Positions 35,701-47,600 of a stretch of DNA of 64,000 bases are shown in pieces (positions within the stretch are counted from its first letter, which is position 1; the number at the start of each line of letters is the position of its first letter). Source of the DNA: Microstegium vimineum (taxonomy: Eukaryota > Streptophyta > Magnoliopsida > Poales > Poaceae); NCBI GenBank assembly GCA_022036555.1, contig CM039122.1, positions 53,022,693 to 53,086,692 on the forward strand. Reading direction: 5' to 3'. The notes below the pieces were generated by a model, which was given only the letters and a program-made list of their open reading frames with translations, did not search any database and had not been told where the DNA came from. Position numbers and translations under genes: made by a program.

Positions 35701-36716
35701 GGTCTAGATTAATATTTTTCTACTTAACTGGAGTTAGACTAGAGTACTGAAACAACTTATCTTCTTGCTAGCTATGTTGAGCATTTTTAAAGTCATGTAG
35801 ACACCTAGTTGTTTGTTTAGATGGATGGTTCGTGTCGCATTATCATAAAAAAGAAAACAGAGGGAACAACACAATTGTTCAGTGTTAGTTTATCCTTATT
35901 TGGATTGTCCAGTTCAAAATTCAGTACTGCTTGAGACTCGCCATCCTACTTGTATTCTTCTTGCAGTATATTGTTCTGAATGCAAATTTTACAATGCAGG
36001 AGCAGGAACATGAGAGTCCAGTAAAAGCTAAATTATCTAGCATTCCACCTCCATACCAGAAGCCACTTAAGTCTTCTCTTCGCCGCCCCCCACTAATTCC
36101 AACTGATGATGAACCTGTGAAACAAGAGGAGGAAGAAGGGCTCTTCACGTCAATCGGCAAACTTGTGGGTGGAGCAAAATCATCAATTGCTGAGATCATC
36201 GGTGCCACATTCTCCAGAAAGAAGCGAGTAAGCATTCATCACCATCAACTGGGTAGGCCAACCTCCTGGCCAGTACAAGAAAGCTATGCCATCCCGCGGG
36301 ACGAAACCCCACCTCCACTGGACACAAGGACGCCGACCCCTCGCAAAAACTACGCCTTCATGTCCAAGGAGCCGGAGAAGATCCACCACATCCGGCACGG
36401 TCGGCCTCAGGTACATGGCTGGACCGGAGAAGCAGCACCGCAGCAGCAGCAGCAGCAGCCGACGCAACCGCAGCAGGTGCATCACCAGCAGTACCTGCAG
36501 CACCACAGGCAGTACTCGGCAGGGCCGCAGACCTTCTACGAGCCGAGCTGCGATGCAACCAAGGAGATCGTCTTCGGAGCCGTGCAGGAGGGGGACACCA
36601 GCCGTCGTCCCGTGGAGATCAAGGCGGTGAACCACGGGGACCCGGCAGCGCCGTACGAGCAGAACGGGCTGCGATTCCGCAGCAGTTACAGCATGGGCTA
36701 CAATGGCAACAACTAG
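32761..36716 (+). CDS. NHL-repeat membrane protein
   Basis: Seven exons: 32761-32869, 32978-33058, 33150-33329, 34081-34251, 34982-35191, 35323-35411 and 36000-36716. Splice sites are GT-AG and phases agree, giving 518 residues. The last exon could instead begin at 35967, adding 11 residues in frame. The N-terminus has a signal peptide (GALLLAALLLGAF, cleavage near residue 32). The lumenal or outer part carries NHL/beta-propeller-like units (EPYSVEVTQSGELLVMDS, HPKGFTVDDRGNIYVADA, SCSLLVIDRGNQAIREI). One membrane segment lies at about 252-272 (LLLAAAFFGYMLALL). The long C-terminal tail is rich in Pro and Gln, with a run of six Gln. Grass and Arabidopsis homologues have this layout, but their biochemical role is not settled. 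NHL domains usually bind proteins or RNA. The gene is intact. Intron 3 hosts a Tourist-like MITE. Confidence 0.88.
33827..33925. mobile_element. Tourist-like MITE in NHL intron 3
   Basis: 99 bp with ends GGCCCCCCCGTTTGGAATGC and, inverted, GGGCCGGTTTGGAACGC. It is flanked by TAA at 33824-33826 and 33926-33928, the 3-bp target typical of PIF/Harbinger. A second copy is at 52927-53009. Confidence 0.8.
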
Positions 36717-38556
36717 TCGAGGAAGATATATTACTGCCTCCGTCCTAGCAGTGTTTTGGCGTCCTCCGTTGTACTAGTAGGTGTAAGGAAAAGAGAGGAG
36801 CGATAGAGAGCACTCGAGGAGAGTATCAATCTCCTCATCATCATTGACAAGTGCTACGGAAAGGCTGGAGTTTTGGTAGAAGAGCTTGGTGATAATGGTT
36901 ATTGGACTCTTTACTGGCGGTGACATATATAATATATGTATGTAGTATATGTATGTAGTAAGTGAAATGCGTTTTGATCTCATTCGACGTGAATTCCTTG
37001 GGGAGATGATTTGGGTTGTGGAGAGTAGCTGCTGCTGGGTGCTGGCCCTAGTAGGGCATGTGCGATGTTTCTGCTCATGTGTGGCTGTGGCAGGCTGGCT
37101 GGTTTGCTCAGTGGTGGACGGAGGCTAGCGTAGCCGCGTGATAGTGTTTGACATTTTTTTTTTTACTACCGTCGGTCACGTGGGTCATATATGATGTGTG
37201 GCCATGATTTCGCCTTTTGAATGCGCCGCCGGACACCGGTAGTGCTTGAGGCTGTGACCCACTCGACGAGTGAACCGTAAAAATGCGTGATATGTATCAT
37301 CTCAGTGCCGAAAAGATTAATTTCTATGTCTGTCCTTATTCGATTCGAATGATTTTAATCAATTGAAATTATAGAAAATAGTAGTAACATTTATCCTATG
37401 AATAAGAGTATTAAAATTTGTTGACTCGGTAATCAGTTAGACAATTATGTTTTTCTAGACTAGACGAAGACGGTAGTACTCTACGTTTTCTCTCCATAAT
37501 GGTAAAACCGAATTTTCATTACCAAAGCAACGAAATTACGAGTTCCAGTTTGAATACCGCACAAACATAAACGACACCAAATAAAATAAATCCAAGCAGA
37601 TGGTTGCAAAGGGAACAACTCATGAGTCAAAACAATCAGAGCGCCCACAAGCTAAGCGACGAAGCTCCAAACCAAAACAACCCCGTCCAGCGACAGGGGT
37701 CTCCACCAAGGAGTTCCCACCAACCAGCTCACAAGCTAGCCAAAGAAAAACTCTCGCGTGGGTCAGGTGGGCAGTGAACTGAATTCACGGTCACGGCACC
37801 ATGTGCCGACCGATGCCAACACCACCATGAAGTCCCCGTCTCTACTCTCGCGTGGTTCTGCAGTCGTCCCAGCACATGCTGCCGCAGTGCCGCGTGATCT
37901 CGGCGGCTCGCCTGCCCTCCCCACGCCGTCCAACCGTGCTCGCCTGCCCTACCAAGCGGCCTTTTCATAAAGGTGATAATTATATATGACTACTACAACC
38001 ACACGAGCCAAGCGCGCGTGTTCGCCGCCTCACCCGGTCGGCAGGCTCCAATCATGTACCCCATTCCTGTTGGGTGATGGCAATGTTGCTCTCAAGCGAC
38101 AGAACTAATCACCTTCCAGGAGTAGGACCAAGAGCTGATATCCTTACAAAGTGAGAATTGGGGATAAAAATATGCAAACATGTAGGAATAAAAATATTTC
38201 GAGTGAAAACATTCTAATGTATTCATGTAAAAAATATGCAAACATGTAGGAATACAAATATTCCGAGTGAAAACATTCTAATGCATTCATGTAACTAGAA
38301 AGAGCCCGTGCTTCTCAGTATATAAAGTTAACTAGAAAGAGTTTACCAACCGACAATTCTGAATCCCAGTGTTACAGCAACATTCTAAAATATTTAGAAC
38401 TGAAAAATCAATTCGTCATGTTACTGAAGTTCACCACTACACTGGAACCACAATCTATACTGCAAAGGCAAGAGAAAGTACTAGAGCAACTTGTCCTTGG
38501 TTCGCTTCTCCAATCTGTTCCTCTCACAACCGGGTCACAAAGCTAGCACACCAATC
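36717..38556. other. Convergent intergenic region, NHL to FCF2
   Basis: Holds the 3' UTRs of both genes. There is a 64-bp tandem duplication at 38171-38298. No further gene seen; the short ORFs at 37600-37970 look random. Confidence 0.4.
38171..38298. repeat. Tandem duplication, 64-bp unit
   Basis: Two near-identical units starting 'tatgcaaacatgtaggaata' at 38171 and 38235, followed directly by unique sequence. Confidence 0.85.
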
Positions 38557-40248
38557 TCATTTTCTCCTATCCTTCGCCCTCTTAAGTGTTTTCTTGCCCT
38601 TGTTCTTCCAATTTTGGTTGCCTCCTGGTGTACGGATCTCCTGAATTTCACGTACCTTGCGCATCCTGCATTTCATTGGAGATCAATGCCACATTCAATT
38701 TCAGAAGAAAAAAAGAAAAAGAAATTACTAGCTATGGAAAAAAAAAGCTGGCAGAATATCAGTTTATTCTGTTCTCAGTATGGGGTTATTTGAATTATCA
38801 AAGATGGGGAAAAGGGCTGAGGTAACATGCTCTAGACTCTAAATGGAACAAGGAAATTGATTCTTGAAACTAGGACGCTGTTCTGAATTTCTGTGCACTG
38901 GAGCCCTTGTTTCAGAGTTCAATCAACATAATAATTACAGGGCTCTGATGTGTATATCTGAAATGGGTTTCACGGGTTACAACTATCACTACATACAATG
39001 TTTCCAGTTAATGCTAAATAACAACATTTCATGAATTGCTAGGGATCCAAAAGGCCATATGCAATTGATACAGAAAAAGTCTTGCACTGAAAAACAAGAC
39101 ACTGTCCATTAATGTACATTCAAAACAGCCGAAGTATGATGAGCATACCTGTAGCTCTTAAGAGATTGATCTGATAACAGCTGGTCGACCAATGTTGCCT
39201 TGCGCTCCCTATTTTTCAGCCTACTCGAGTAGAACTCAGATGCAGGCTCAATAACCGTACCGACCTAAAGCCAACATTGAGATATTCAGTACACATCAGC
39301 TACAGAAGAGATAGATAAAGCTTTCCACAGATTAGGATGATAAAAGAAAATGCTGAATAAGTCTGCCCGATGGTGATTAGGCTACTTACTTGGAAGTACT
39401 TGGGAAGGGCCTTGGATTTTCCTGCCCGCTTGAAGTGCCTTTTTGGGTCAATTACATGTCTCAGCTGCAAAAAACAGATGGCAAACATATTATCACATAA
39501 GCATCCCAAAGGACAAACCACAATAACTAAACACACAATACCAATCGAGTTGAGACAGACACGTGAAACACTGCTTGAATCTCGAGTAAAACAACTCCAA
39601 TTCTTTTTTTGTAAAAAGTAAAATAGCTTCAATCAGATGGTACCGCTGTCAAATTGTTGCAGTAAACTGCTCTCTATGTTCGCACTACTGGTCCACTAGA
39701 CCACTACACACTGATCCAATGGCAGCTGCACAAATATGTTTTGCATGCTTCATCATAAGTTGGTCCCGAAATTCTTGACATCATATTACCCGTTTTACAG
39801 GCTACTACGGCATCCTACTGCTAGTAATAAGGTTACTGAATTAGAAGTCACAACCACACCTGCAAAATCTCGAGATCCTTCTTCAACTCGGGAGTGATGG
39901 TCGGGGCGGGCATGTCGAACCTGAGAAATGCAGCAGCACAGCATAAGCAGGCTAGCTACCATACGGTAGCAATCAATCAAGAGAACTAAGGTGGATTCCA
40001 AGGCAAACTCACCAGCCCTTGCCGCTGGTGTCCTTGACGTTCTTCCTGGCCAGCTTATTCAGCTGCCTAGGGTCCCTCGGGGGCACAAACAGCCCGTCCA
40101 CGAGCTCGCTCGCGGGCTTCCAGAGCGACCCCAGCGCGGTGCTCGGATTCGACGAGTGGTCGCTCTTGCTGCCGCCGCCGCTGGTCGTTGCGAAGGAAGG
40201 AAGCTTGGGCGCCCATGACAGGCCGATCGGCGCCGCCGTCTCCGACAT
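38557..40248 (-). CDS. FCF2-like pre-rRNA processing protein
   Basis: Five exons on the - strand: 40248-40013, 39920-39860, 39464-39390, 39264-39149 and 38665-38557. Phases agree and the product is 198 residues. From residue 79 on it matches the Fcf2 domain in order: WFDMPAPTITPELKKDLEIL, LRHVIDPKRHFKR, LPKYFQVGTVIEPASEFYSS, RERKATLVDQLLSD, then a basic tail MRKVREIQE...KRAKDRRK. Fcf2 proteins (TdT-interacting protein 2 in animals) are nucleolar factors needed for early cleavage of pre-rRNA in 40S subunit formation. The N-terminal 78 residues are low complexity, as in other plant members. The gene is intact. It is divergent from the ALMT gene, with a foldback element in the shared upstream region. 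Confidence 0.9.
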
Positions 40249-40815
40249 CGCTGGCCTAGCGCTGCGAGTTCAGAAATCTATCACGTCTCCCGGCCCGGTG
40301 TTGGTTTAATCCGCCGCGGCGGCAGGGTTAGAGCTGGGATGGGAAAGACGAGAAGCAGCGCGGCGGCCGAGGGACGGTGGGAGGAGGCAGGCGGCGGCTG
40401 CGAGACAGAGAGGAGAGGAGCACTAGGGCAAGCGGTTTAGCGGGCTCGGGCATTCTGGGCCATCATTCCAGAGGTTTCCGCAGGCCAGGAAAATTTGACG
40501 GGCCATAATGGGCTAACTCAGATACGAGCATCGCTGTTTAGTTTCTTAGGCCCACCTTTTTTTAGGCCCAGGAAAATTTCCCGCGCGATGCCGTCCTGTG
40601 CGACGTGGCGAGCCGGCGACCAGGACGGACTTCGTCACCACACGGCGAGCACAAAGACGGCAGCCTCTGTTCCCGTGTGGAGGGACGCAATATTCGCTTT
40701 AGGCCGCGCCTCGCCATCGCTGGTGCTCGGCTGCTTGCTGCTGGCCAATTCCTACGGCTACGATTCGGAAAGGAAACGCACGCGACTCGCCGACCAGGAG
40801 TCGGGCTCCTGAACC
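40249..40815. promoter_or_regulatory. Upstream region of the FCF2-like gene
   Basis: About 570 bp between the FCF2 start codon and the foldback element. The first 200 bases are GC-rich and likely the leader. 'ggcccatcattcc' and 'ggcccacc' near 40460-40560 resemble the GGCCCA (site II-like) boxes often found in plant ribosome-biogenesis promoters. This is pattern-based inference. Confidence 0.35.
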
Positions 40816-41574
40816 CCGAATTTTTACAATTTGACTCTTTTTTTGAATTATTTTCACGTTTGTATCTCTGAAGGAACTATTCCCAGAAATGGATCCCGGT
40901 GTCGGCGCCATGCCCCACGGCGCCGAGGCAAGACAGCTCGGCGCCATGTCCCACGGCGCCGAGCTTTGCGACCAGAACTAACGTGGCAGCCGACGTGGCA
41001 GGGAGGTCGGCGCCGTGGAGCACGGCTCCGAGCTCGACGTCATATAGCACGGCGCCGAGCTATGAAATACACAAATACATGTGTAGTTTAGTTGATTGAG
41101 ACTTGAGGTGTTGAACCTTTGGTTGTGGGTTCAAACCTAGATCTATACATTTTGCTATGTTTTTAAGCAATATTTTTTATAGAATACAATTTGTTTATAA
41201 TTATGAATTAATTTTAATTATAAGTAATTATAATATTTTTATATGATTAAATTATAATTAAATTAAAAATACATACCTGCGAACAGATTTGACAATATAG
41301 TGAATGACCTCAAGCGTCAACCAACTGAACTACACATGTGTTTGTGTATTTCATAGCTCGGCGCCGTGCTCCACGGCGCCGACCTCCCTGCCACGTCGGC
41401 TGCCACGTTGGTTCTGGTCGCAAAGCTCGACGCCGTGGGACATGGCGCCGAGCTGTCTTACCTCGGCGCTGTGGGGCATGGCGCCGACCCCCAAGGTCCA
41501 TTTCTGGGAATAGTTTCTCCAGAGGTCAAATATGAAAATAATTCAAAAAAAAAGGGCTAAATTATGAAAATTAC
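40816..41574. mobile_element. Foldback, Mutator-like non-autonomous element (copy 2)
   Basis: 759 bp, same family as 7999-8991. It has GC-rich arms of repeated GGCGCC modules, outer ends with 'ttttttgaattattttca', and an AT-rich centre. It is flanked by an exact direct repeat GGCTCCTGAACC at 40804-40815 and 41575-41586; the true target duplication is probably 9-12 bp. The left arm has an extra short duplication ('gctccgagctcgacgtca'). No transposase. The right edge is 167 bp before the ALMT start codon. Confidence 0.85.
41084..41138 (+). ncRNA. tRNA-like segment (A box and B box) in arm of foldback copy 2
   Basis: TAGTTTAGTTGATTGAG (A-box/D-arm like) begins at 41084 and GGTTCAAACCT (B-box/T-loop like) begins at 41128, 44 nt apart, the same spacing as in copy 1. 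The opposite arm keeps the D-arm part (TAGTTCAGTTGGTTGACGC, 41332-41314 on the - strand) but has lost a clear B box. No acceptor stem, so not a functional tRNA. Confidence 0.45.
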
Positions 41575-41741
41575 GGCTCCTGAACCACCTGAAACGAAAC
41601 AAACTCCGATAAAACAGGAGCTCCCGAGCACCCGAACTCCCCTCCGATTAATGCGCGCGCACCGTATCGAACCGTACCGGACCTAACCGCGCGCCGCGTA
41701 ATTAAGCCACGCCCCGCGCCGCGGGATCTCTTGTCGAGGCA

Positions 41742-44307
41742 ATGGTGGCGCTGCCGGCGGGCCTCCCGCCGCAGCTGGGGACTCTGCGATCGACGCTGGA
41801 CCAGCGCGGGGCGCGGGAGCCGCTGCTCGCGTTCGACTGGGGCATCCCCGACGGTGACGGTGGCGACGTGGAGCACGGGGCGGTGGGGGGTGGGATGACG
41901 GGGCCGAGAGGGGCGTCGTGGGCCGCCTGCGGCGGGCGGCCCAGGCCGTGCGCGCGCTGGCCGTGGAGATGTGGGCGTTCGCGCGCAGGGACCCGCGGAA
42001 GCCCGTGTTCGCGGCGAAGGTGGCCGTGGCGCTCGCGCTCATCACGCTGCTCGTCTTCCTCCGTGAGCCCAGCGATATCGCCAGCCATTCTGTGTGGGCC
42101 ATACTCACCGTCGTTGTCGTCTTCGAGTTCAGCATCGGTACGTTGCTGCTCCTTTGCATCGTGATTACCGATGTTTCCTCTCTGTTTTTTTTCTATAAAC
42201 TGTTAGTCGTCGCCGTCAATTTGAAATCTCGGAGCCATATCAAATTCCCTCCATGAAGATCTTTCAAAAAAATCCCCCCTCCCCCCATGAAGAAAGTCAG
42301 AGAAATGTCTCTTTTTTTATTCATATTCTGGCCGATGGAATATGTTCAGGTCACAATGCAGAGATGTTTGCTAACCTATTCAGCTATGCTTGATAGAATT
42401 AGAATGTTAGATGCTGCTATGACATATTTTGTTTTCCTTACCAGATACTAATAATTTGAACAACCCTCACATGAATGACGACATGTTTTATTTATTCATT
42501 TATTTTACCAGGCCTGCTCATGGATCATCATACATATTCAATCTCTAACTCGTTTTTTTTAATGTTAAACAGGTGCAACTTTGAGCAAAGGATTCAACAG
42601 GGGATTGGGTACTCTTATTGCAGGGGGGCTTGCTCTAGCAGTCGCCGAGTTAGCAGCACAAATGGGAAAATATGACATGGTGGTACTCATCATAAGCACT
42701 TTTGTAGTTGGTGAGTACTGGAAATTGCTGAGAATTCAGTGTATAATGATATTATGATATTTGAACACATCTAACAATATTCTGATTACTAGCATTTTTT
42801 GCCACCTTGACGAAGCTGCACCCGAAGATGAAACCATATGAGTATGGATTTCGTGTGTTCTTGCTGACTTTCTGCTATGTCACCGTCTCTGGGTACAACA
42901 CGGGGAAATTCACCGCTACGGCTATAAGTAGATTTCTGTTGATCGCCCTTGGTGCTGCTGTCAGTCTCGGCATCAACATAGGCATACACCCAATCTGGGC
43001 AGGAGAGGATCTGCACAGGTTGGTGGCCAAGAATTTCTCTGGTGTTGCAAAATCTTTAGAAGGTACGATCATCTAAGAAGTGGGTGACTATAAGGGTTTG
43101 TGTTTCTGACTCCATAATTTGTTCTAATATATTACTAATACGTCAAATTCAATTCTGTTCTCCATTATAGGATGTGTCGATGGATATCTGACCTGCATGG
43201 AATATGAAAGGATTCCATCCAAGATACTCACATACGAAGCATCTGATGATGATCCTGTCTATAGCGGGTACAGGGAAGCTGTTGAGGCATCAACACAGGA
43301 GGAAGCCTTGGTTAGTTATTTCTCCAAATGCATCATCTACGATTTTGTTTATTGATTTTATTAGCAAGTGTGATGTCCTGTGCTTGCAGCTAGGATTTGC
43401 TATATGGGAGCCACCACATGGACCTTACAAGATGATGAAATATCCGTGGAAGAACTACACCAAAGTTGGTGGTGCGTTGAGGCATTGCTCATTCTCTGTC
43501 ATGGCATTGCATGGGTGCATACTTTCAGAGATTCAGGTTTGTGCACCTCATCCAGCAATAGATGACCAACTGAACACACGGGTTTCCTTGCTAACTTTGT
43601 CTTACAAATTTTAGGCACCACCAGAGAGCAGAAAGGTTTTCTGTGCAGAACTTCATAGAGTGGGCCAAGAAGGTGCTAAAGTGCTGCGCGAACTTGGGCA
43701 GAGAGTGAAGACGATGACGAAACTGAGTTCTCCAAACATTCTTTCAGAAGTGCACTTTGCAGCTGAAGAGCTGCAAAAGAAGATTGATGAGAATTCTTAC
43801 CTTCTCGTCAATACAGAAAGATGGGAAGTCATTCCAAGGCATGCCGGAACTGCCCAAACTCACGATGGTGCCAATGCTGCTGACAAGGATGAATCACCTG
43901 AGAACACCGCTGTTGATTCTGTGCACATATCAAGCAGCTTCGCTTCAAACCCGTTCCTGAGCAGATTTGATTCTTCAAATCCATTCCTCGGCAGATACGA
44001 TTCCGGATCAATGATGGTCGGTTCATATAAGGCGCAATCATCATGGCCTGTTCGACAATCTTTCCATCCAAGCTTTCCATTTGAAAATGGGGAATCAAGA
44101 ATTTACGAGAGCGCAAGCGCCTTGTCGCTGGCCACATTCGCATCGCTCCTCATTGAGTTTGTTGCCCGGCTCCAGAATCTTGTTGATGCATTTGAGGAGT
44201 TGAGTGACAAAGCTAACTTCAAAGACCCTGTGGAGGAACCTTCGACAATCAGCAGGGAACCTCCTGTGGTTTTAGTTAGAATACATGACTTTTTTCGGTT
44301 GAAGTGA
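41742..44307 (+). CDS. Aluminium-activated malate transporter (ALMT) family channel, one frameshift in exon 1
   Basis: Six exons: 41742-42137, 42573-42710, 42793-43062, 43171-43310, 43390-43536 and 43615-44307. Splice sites are GT-AG and phases agree. ALMT proteins are anion channels for malate and other anions in the plasma or vacuolar membrane. The N-terminal half has the conserved hydrophobic segments (VFAAKVAVALALITLLVF, VWAILTVVVVFEFSIG, ALGAAVSLGINIGIHPIWAG) with ATLSKGFNRGLGT. The WEP motif is at GFAIWEPPHGPY. The C-terminal half is long and hydrophilic, with a Ser/Asn/Phe repeat (NPFLSRF, NPFLGRY). The exons total 1784 nt. One G appears missing at 41920-41922 (TGGG for TGGGG), since the family frame upstream (LLAFDWGIPDGD) and downstream (GRLRRAAQAVRALAVEMW) differ by one. 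Restored length would be 594 residues. As written the frame is lost after about 60 residues. Confidence 0.9.
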
Positions 44308-44629
44308 CGCGGATGACCAAAAAAAACACCCAGTATTGAATGGATAGTCAAATGTGTACAGTAGCTAACTTAGGTTGAAAATGTTCATAATGTAACTAAT
44401 CTACAAAAAATCCATGTAGAGGAGACAGTGTATATACATAATACAAATGTACAACACAGTATACACATTACAGTTATACAGAGTACAACACAGAGTGGGG
44501 GATTTCTGACAGTTCCCATGGAACGATATACCATACACAGGGCAGGTTCTACTTAATAACGAATTCTACAATACCACGGCGTTCACTATTTAAGCTTAAC
44601 ACATGTATTATTGCGAGCGGCGATGCTTG
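44308..44629. other. Convergent 3' region of ALMT and aspartyl protease
   Basis: About 320 bp between two stop codons facing each other. It must hold both 3' UTRs and polyadenylation signals. No other feature seen. Confidence 0.5.
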
Positions 44630-47600
44630 TCAGAGGAAGAAGGGAAAGCCCTTTTGTGATTGCGGTTTGGTGCAGTCTGAATTTGCCCATCCAATCTGCC
44701 CCCGTTGATTGTCATACACAACTAACTTGCCGCGCAGAGAAACATCTACAGAAAACAGAAAGGTATTGGTTGAAGTTTGACAATATCAACTGTTTTTGCT
44801 ATATTACAGGGTTTATTCAATGGGTGACAATAAAAATCCAAGTGTTAAAATGAAGGAGGATTTAAGGAAGGTCATTTATACCTCCCACTATGATAGTTGA
44901 CCCATGATTAATCTCCATTCCATTGAGAAGCCCAAGACAGACATTTCCTTTATCCTGGAAAAAGGTCCACCAAGAAAAAGAACAAATACATAAATGTCAG
45001 CACATGACTCAAGTTAGAAATGTTGACATATATGATAGAAGAATTAAAAGTAATCTAGGACGCGAATGCCAAGAAACTCACACTAATAATCAAGTAATCC
45101 TCAGGAGAAATAGTGAATGTTTTAGACATGAAAAGCCATTTCTTCCCAAAGTGAAGGTTCAAGGGCTTGAAGAACTGCTTGACATCTTCCAGATACCTGG
45201 TGAAGAATATAATGTTAAGGACAGGTAGTCTATCTAGTGGCAATGTGGCATATAGTTGCCTGATGAACTCCCTCTCTAAAGACACAATACTAATAGTTCC
45301 ATTATTATTTTACCTCACAGGGAAATCAGCTTTCCAGCATAAAGGTAATGTCCGATCTGAGCTGTCTTGGACAAAGCCCGGAGACGCATATTTGATCTGT
45401 GAACAAAAGAAAGTTAGTAAGATGATTTTGAATAGTCATCCCTATGAACAAACGCTAGCAATACTCACTGCTGCAACAAGGTTTTCATATATTTCATTTG
45501 GGAGGTACGTATAGGAGCTTCCACTGTCAAAAATTACTTGAACAGCGTTTCCTGCCTGCTCACGCATCCGGAGTTGCTGATCCCATATTTTACATGGTGG
45601 GCTTCTGTGTGATACAAGTTACTGGGAATTTGGAGAAAAGAAAAGAGAAAAGGTCATGACTAATGAAAGAAAATGGGATAGACTTTTTTATGATCTTTTA
45701 GGATAGTTGTGATAAAAGACAAGACTAGTTCATCAAAATATATGATCCAAAAGGGAGATGACAATACATGCAATTACATTTTCAAAGAAACATGATAAGA
45801 CTTACTCTGGACCATTTCGGATAGCAGTCCATGTTATTCCCCATCTAGGTACATAATCATCTCCCAGAAACATATATCCACCACCACCTTGCTCTCTAGT
45901 GATACAATGGCCGAAAATGTTCGAAATAATCCCGTGACTAGCCAGCTGACTGGGAAGGCTTATCGCCGCACTGCTAAGTCCAAGGATACCATCGGTCTTT
46001 GCTGGTGAGGACAAAAGCTGGCCTTGCTGATCATATGCACACCTAGACCATAGACATCAAAGGTTAAATGATCTGACATCATACTTTTCTAATGCATCAT
46101 CATACATATAAACGAGATCTGCTTCTGAAAGGTTTGGACATACCCGAAGACAAAATCTAGTTTTTCCCTTCCACCATTGGTTGCGATCATATGCATATCA
46201 TCTCTTGCAAGAACACCCATAGAGGAGCTTTGGTCTGCGTATTCAATTTCATAGTCACATTGCTTGCACGTTTCACAGTAGTTCTGGTTGCCTTGCAATT
46301 CTTGGCATAACGAATGTCTAGGAGGGACAATCTTTTCTTTTGTTGGCTTATATAAAGGATTTGGTCCCTGAAATTATGTCACACATGTTCATCAGAGAGC
46401 AGTATAATGAAAGAGCAACAGTGGAACTAATAGCAAATGAGTAAAACTAAGATGACCATATTGTTTCTTATTAACGAGGTACTCAAAATAGCGAATGGAA
46501 ATCCTAGAGTAGCTTAGGAAAAACCTAAAAAGTTGCCATTATAAGTAGAATGGAAATTGCCGGTATTTGATTGCATACCTCTGCGCAGTTTGTGCATGGT
46601 GCATCACACTGGATCCACGTCAAGTCGCTTCCAGTATCAACATCAAGAAAATATGGTCTAGGAGGGTTGCCAACAAAGATGATTGTATAATACTGGCTGC
46701 AGTTTTAATAAGATGGAATTAGCTTCAATGGAACAAGAATGAAATATCACATATATCACCCCTTACATTGTCCACAGGCACATAAAAAGGAATAAAAGTG
46801 GATAAGATATGAATATCGAACAATACTGGATATTCTGACCTCAATACGCAAAAGGCCTGCTTTTTATGAATACTCGAAAAGTCACAAAAGTCATAAACAC
46901 ACATACAACAAAACTAAGTCCAAGACCTATTAAATAGATTGTATAGAAAATTAGAAATTGACAAAAGTACAACAAAAACTTAGACAAACCTAGGCCTATC
47001 AGAAGAAACAAATAGACTTGTAATTCCATGACAATCGCCATACTTCAAAAACTGCATTTGGCCATATTATTAGTAAACAAATAAATACAGTAACATGTCT
47101 ACCCAATTTTTGGTCACATGGCATTCAATGGGGATCCGGAAAATTCCCCAAATCTGATCCACGGAAGCCACCGTCTTTTTTCGAGACCTAAAGAACCAAA
47201 GTTTCTATCGACTGGAATTATAAATGAGCCAGCTATTAGAGTTGAAATCAGATGGAATGCCTGAGCGATTGTTTGCGTACCCATCGGGGAAGACATTGCC
47301 CTTGATCGGGAACGTCGTGGAATTGTACCCCGCCGCGGCCGCCTTCGCGACCTCCATCTTGTTCCTCGCCTTCCTTCCGCCGTCGTCGATCCTCCTGGCG
47401 GCGAGCTTGACGTCCCCGAACTCCCGCAGGGTGCGGCCCTGACGCGCCTTGGGGTAGAGCGTTAGCAGGAAGGACCTGGTCTCGTTCCTATTCTTCTGCG
47501 TCTCCTCCTGCTCCATCCCCAGGAACTGCACGGCCACGTCCGAGTAGAAGCAGTAGTAGGCGGCGATCGCAAGCGCGCCCAGCACGAGCGCCGCCGCCGC

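Noticed and set aside
40831..41091. Arg/Ala/Pro-rich frames inside foldback copy 2
   Set aside because: Same reason: translation of palindromic GC modules in several frames.
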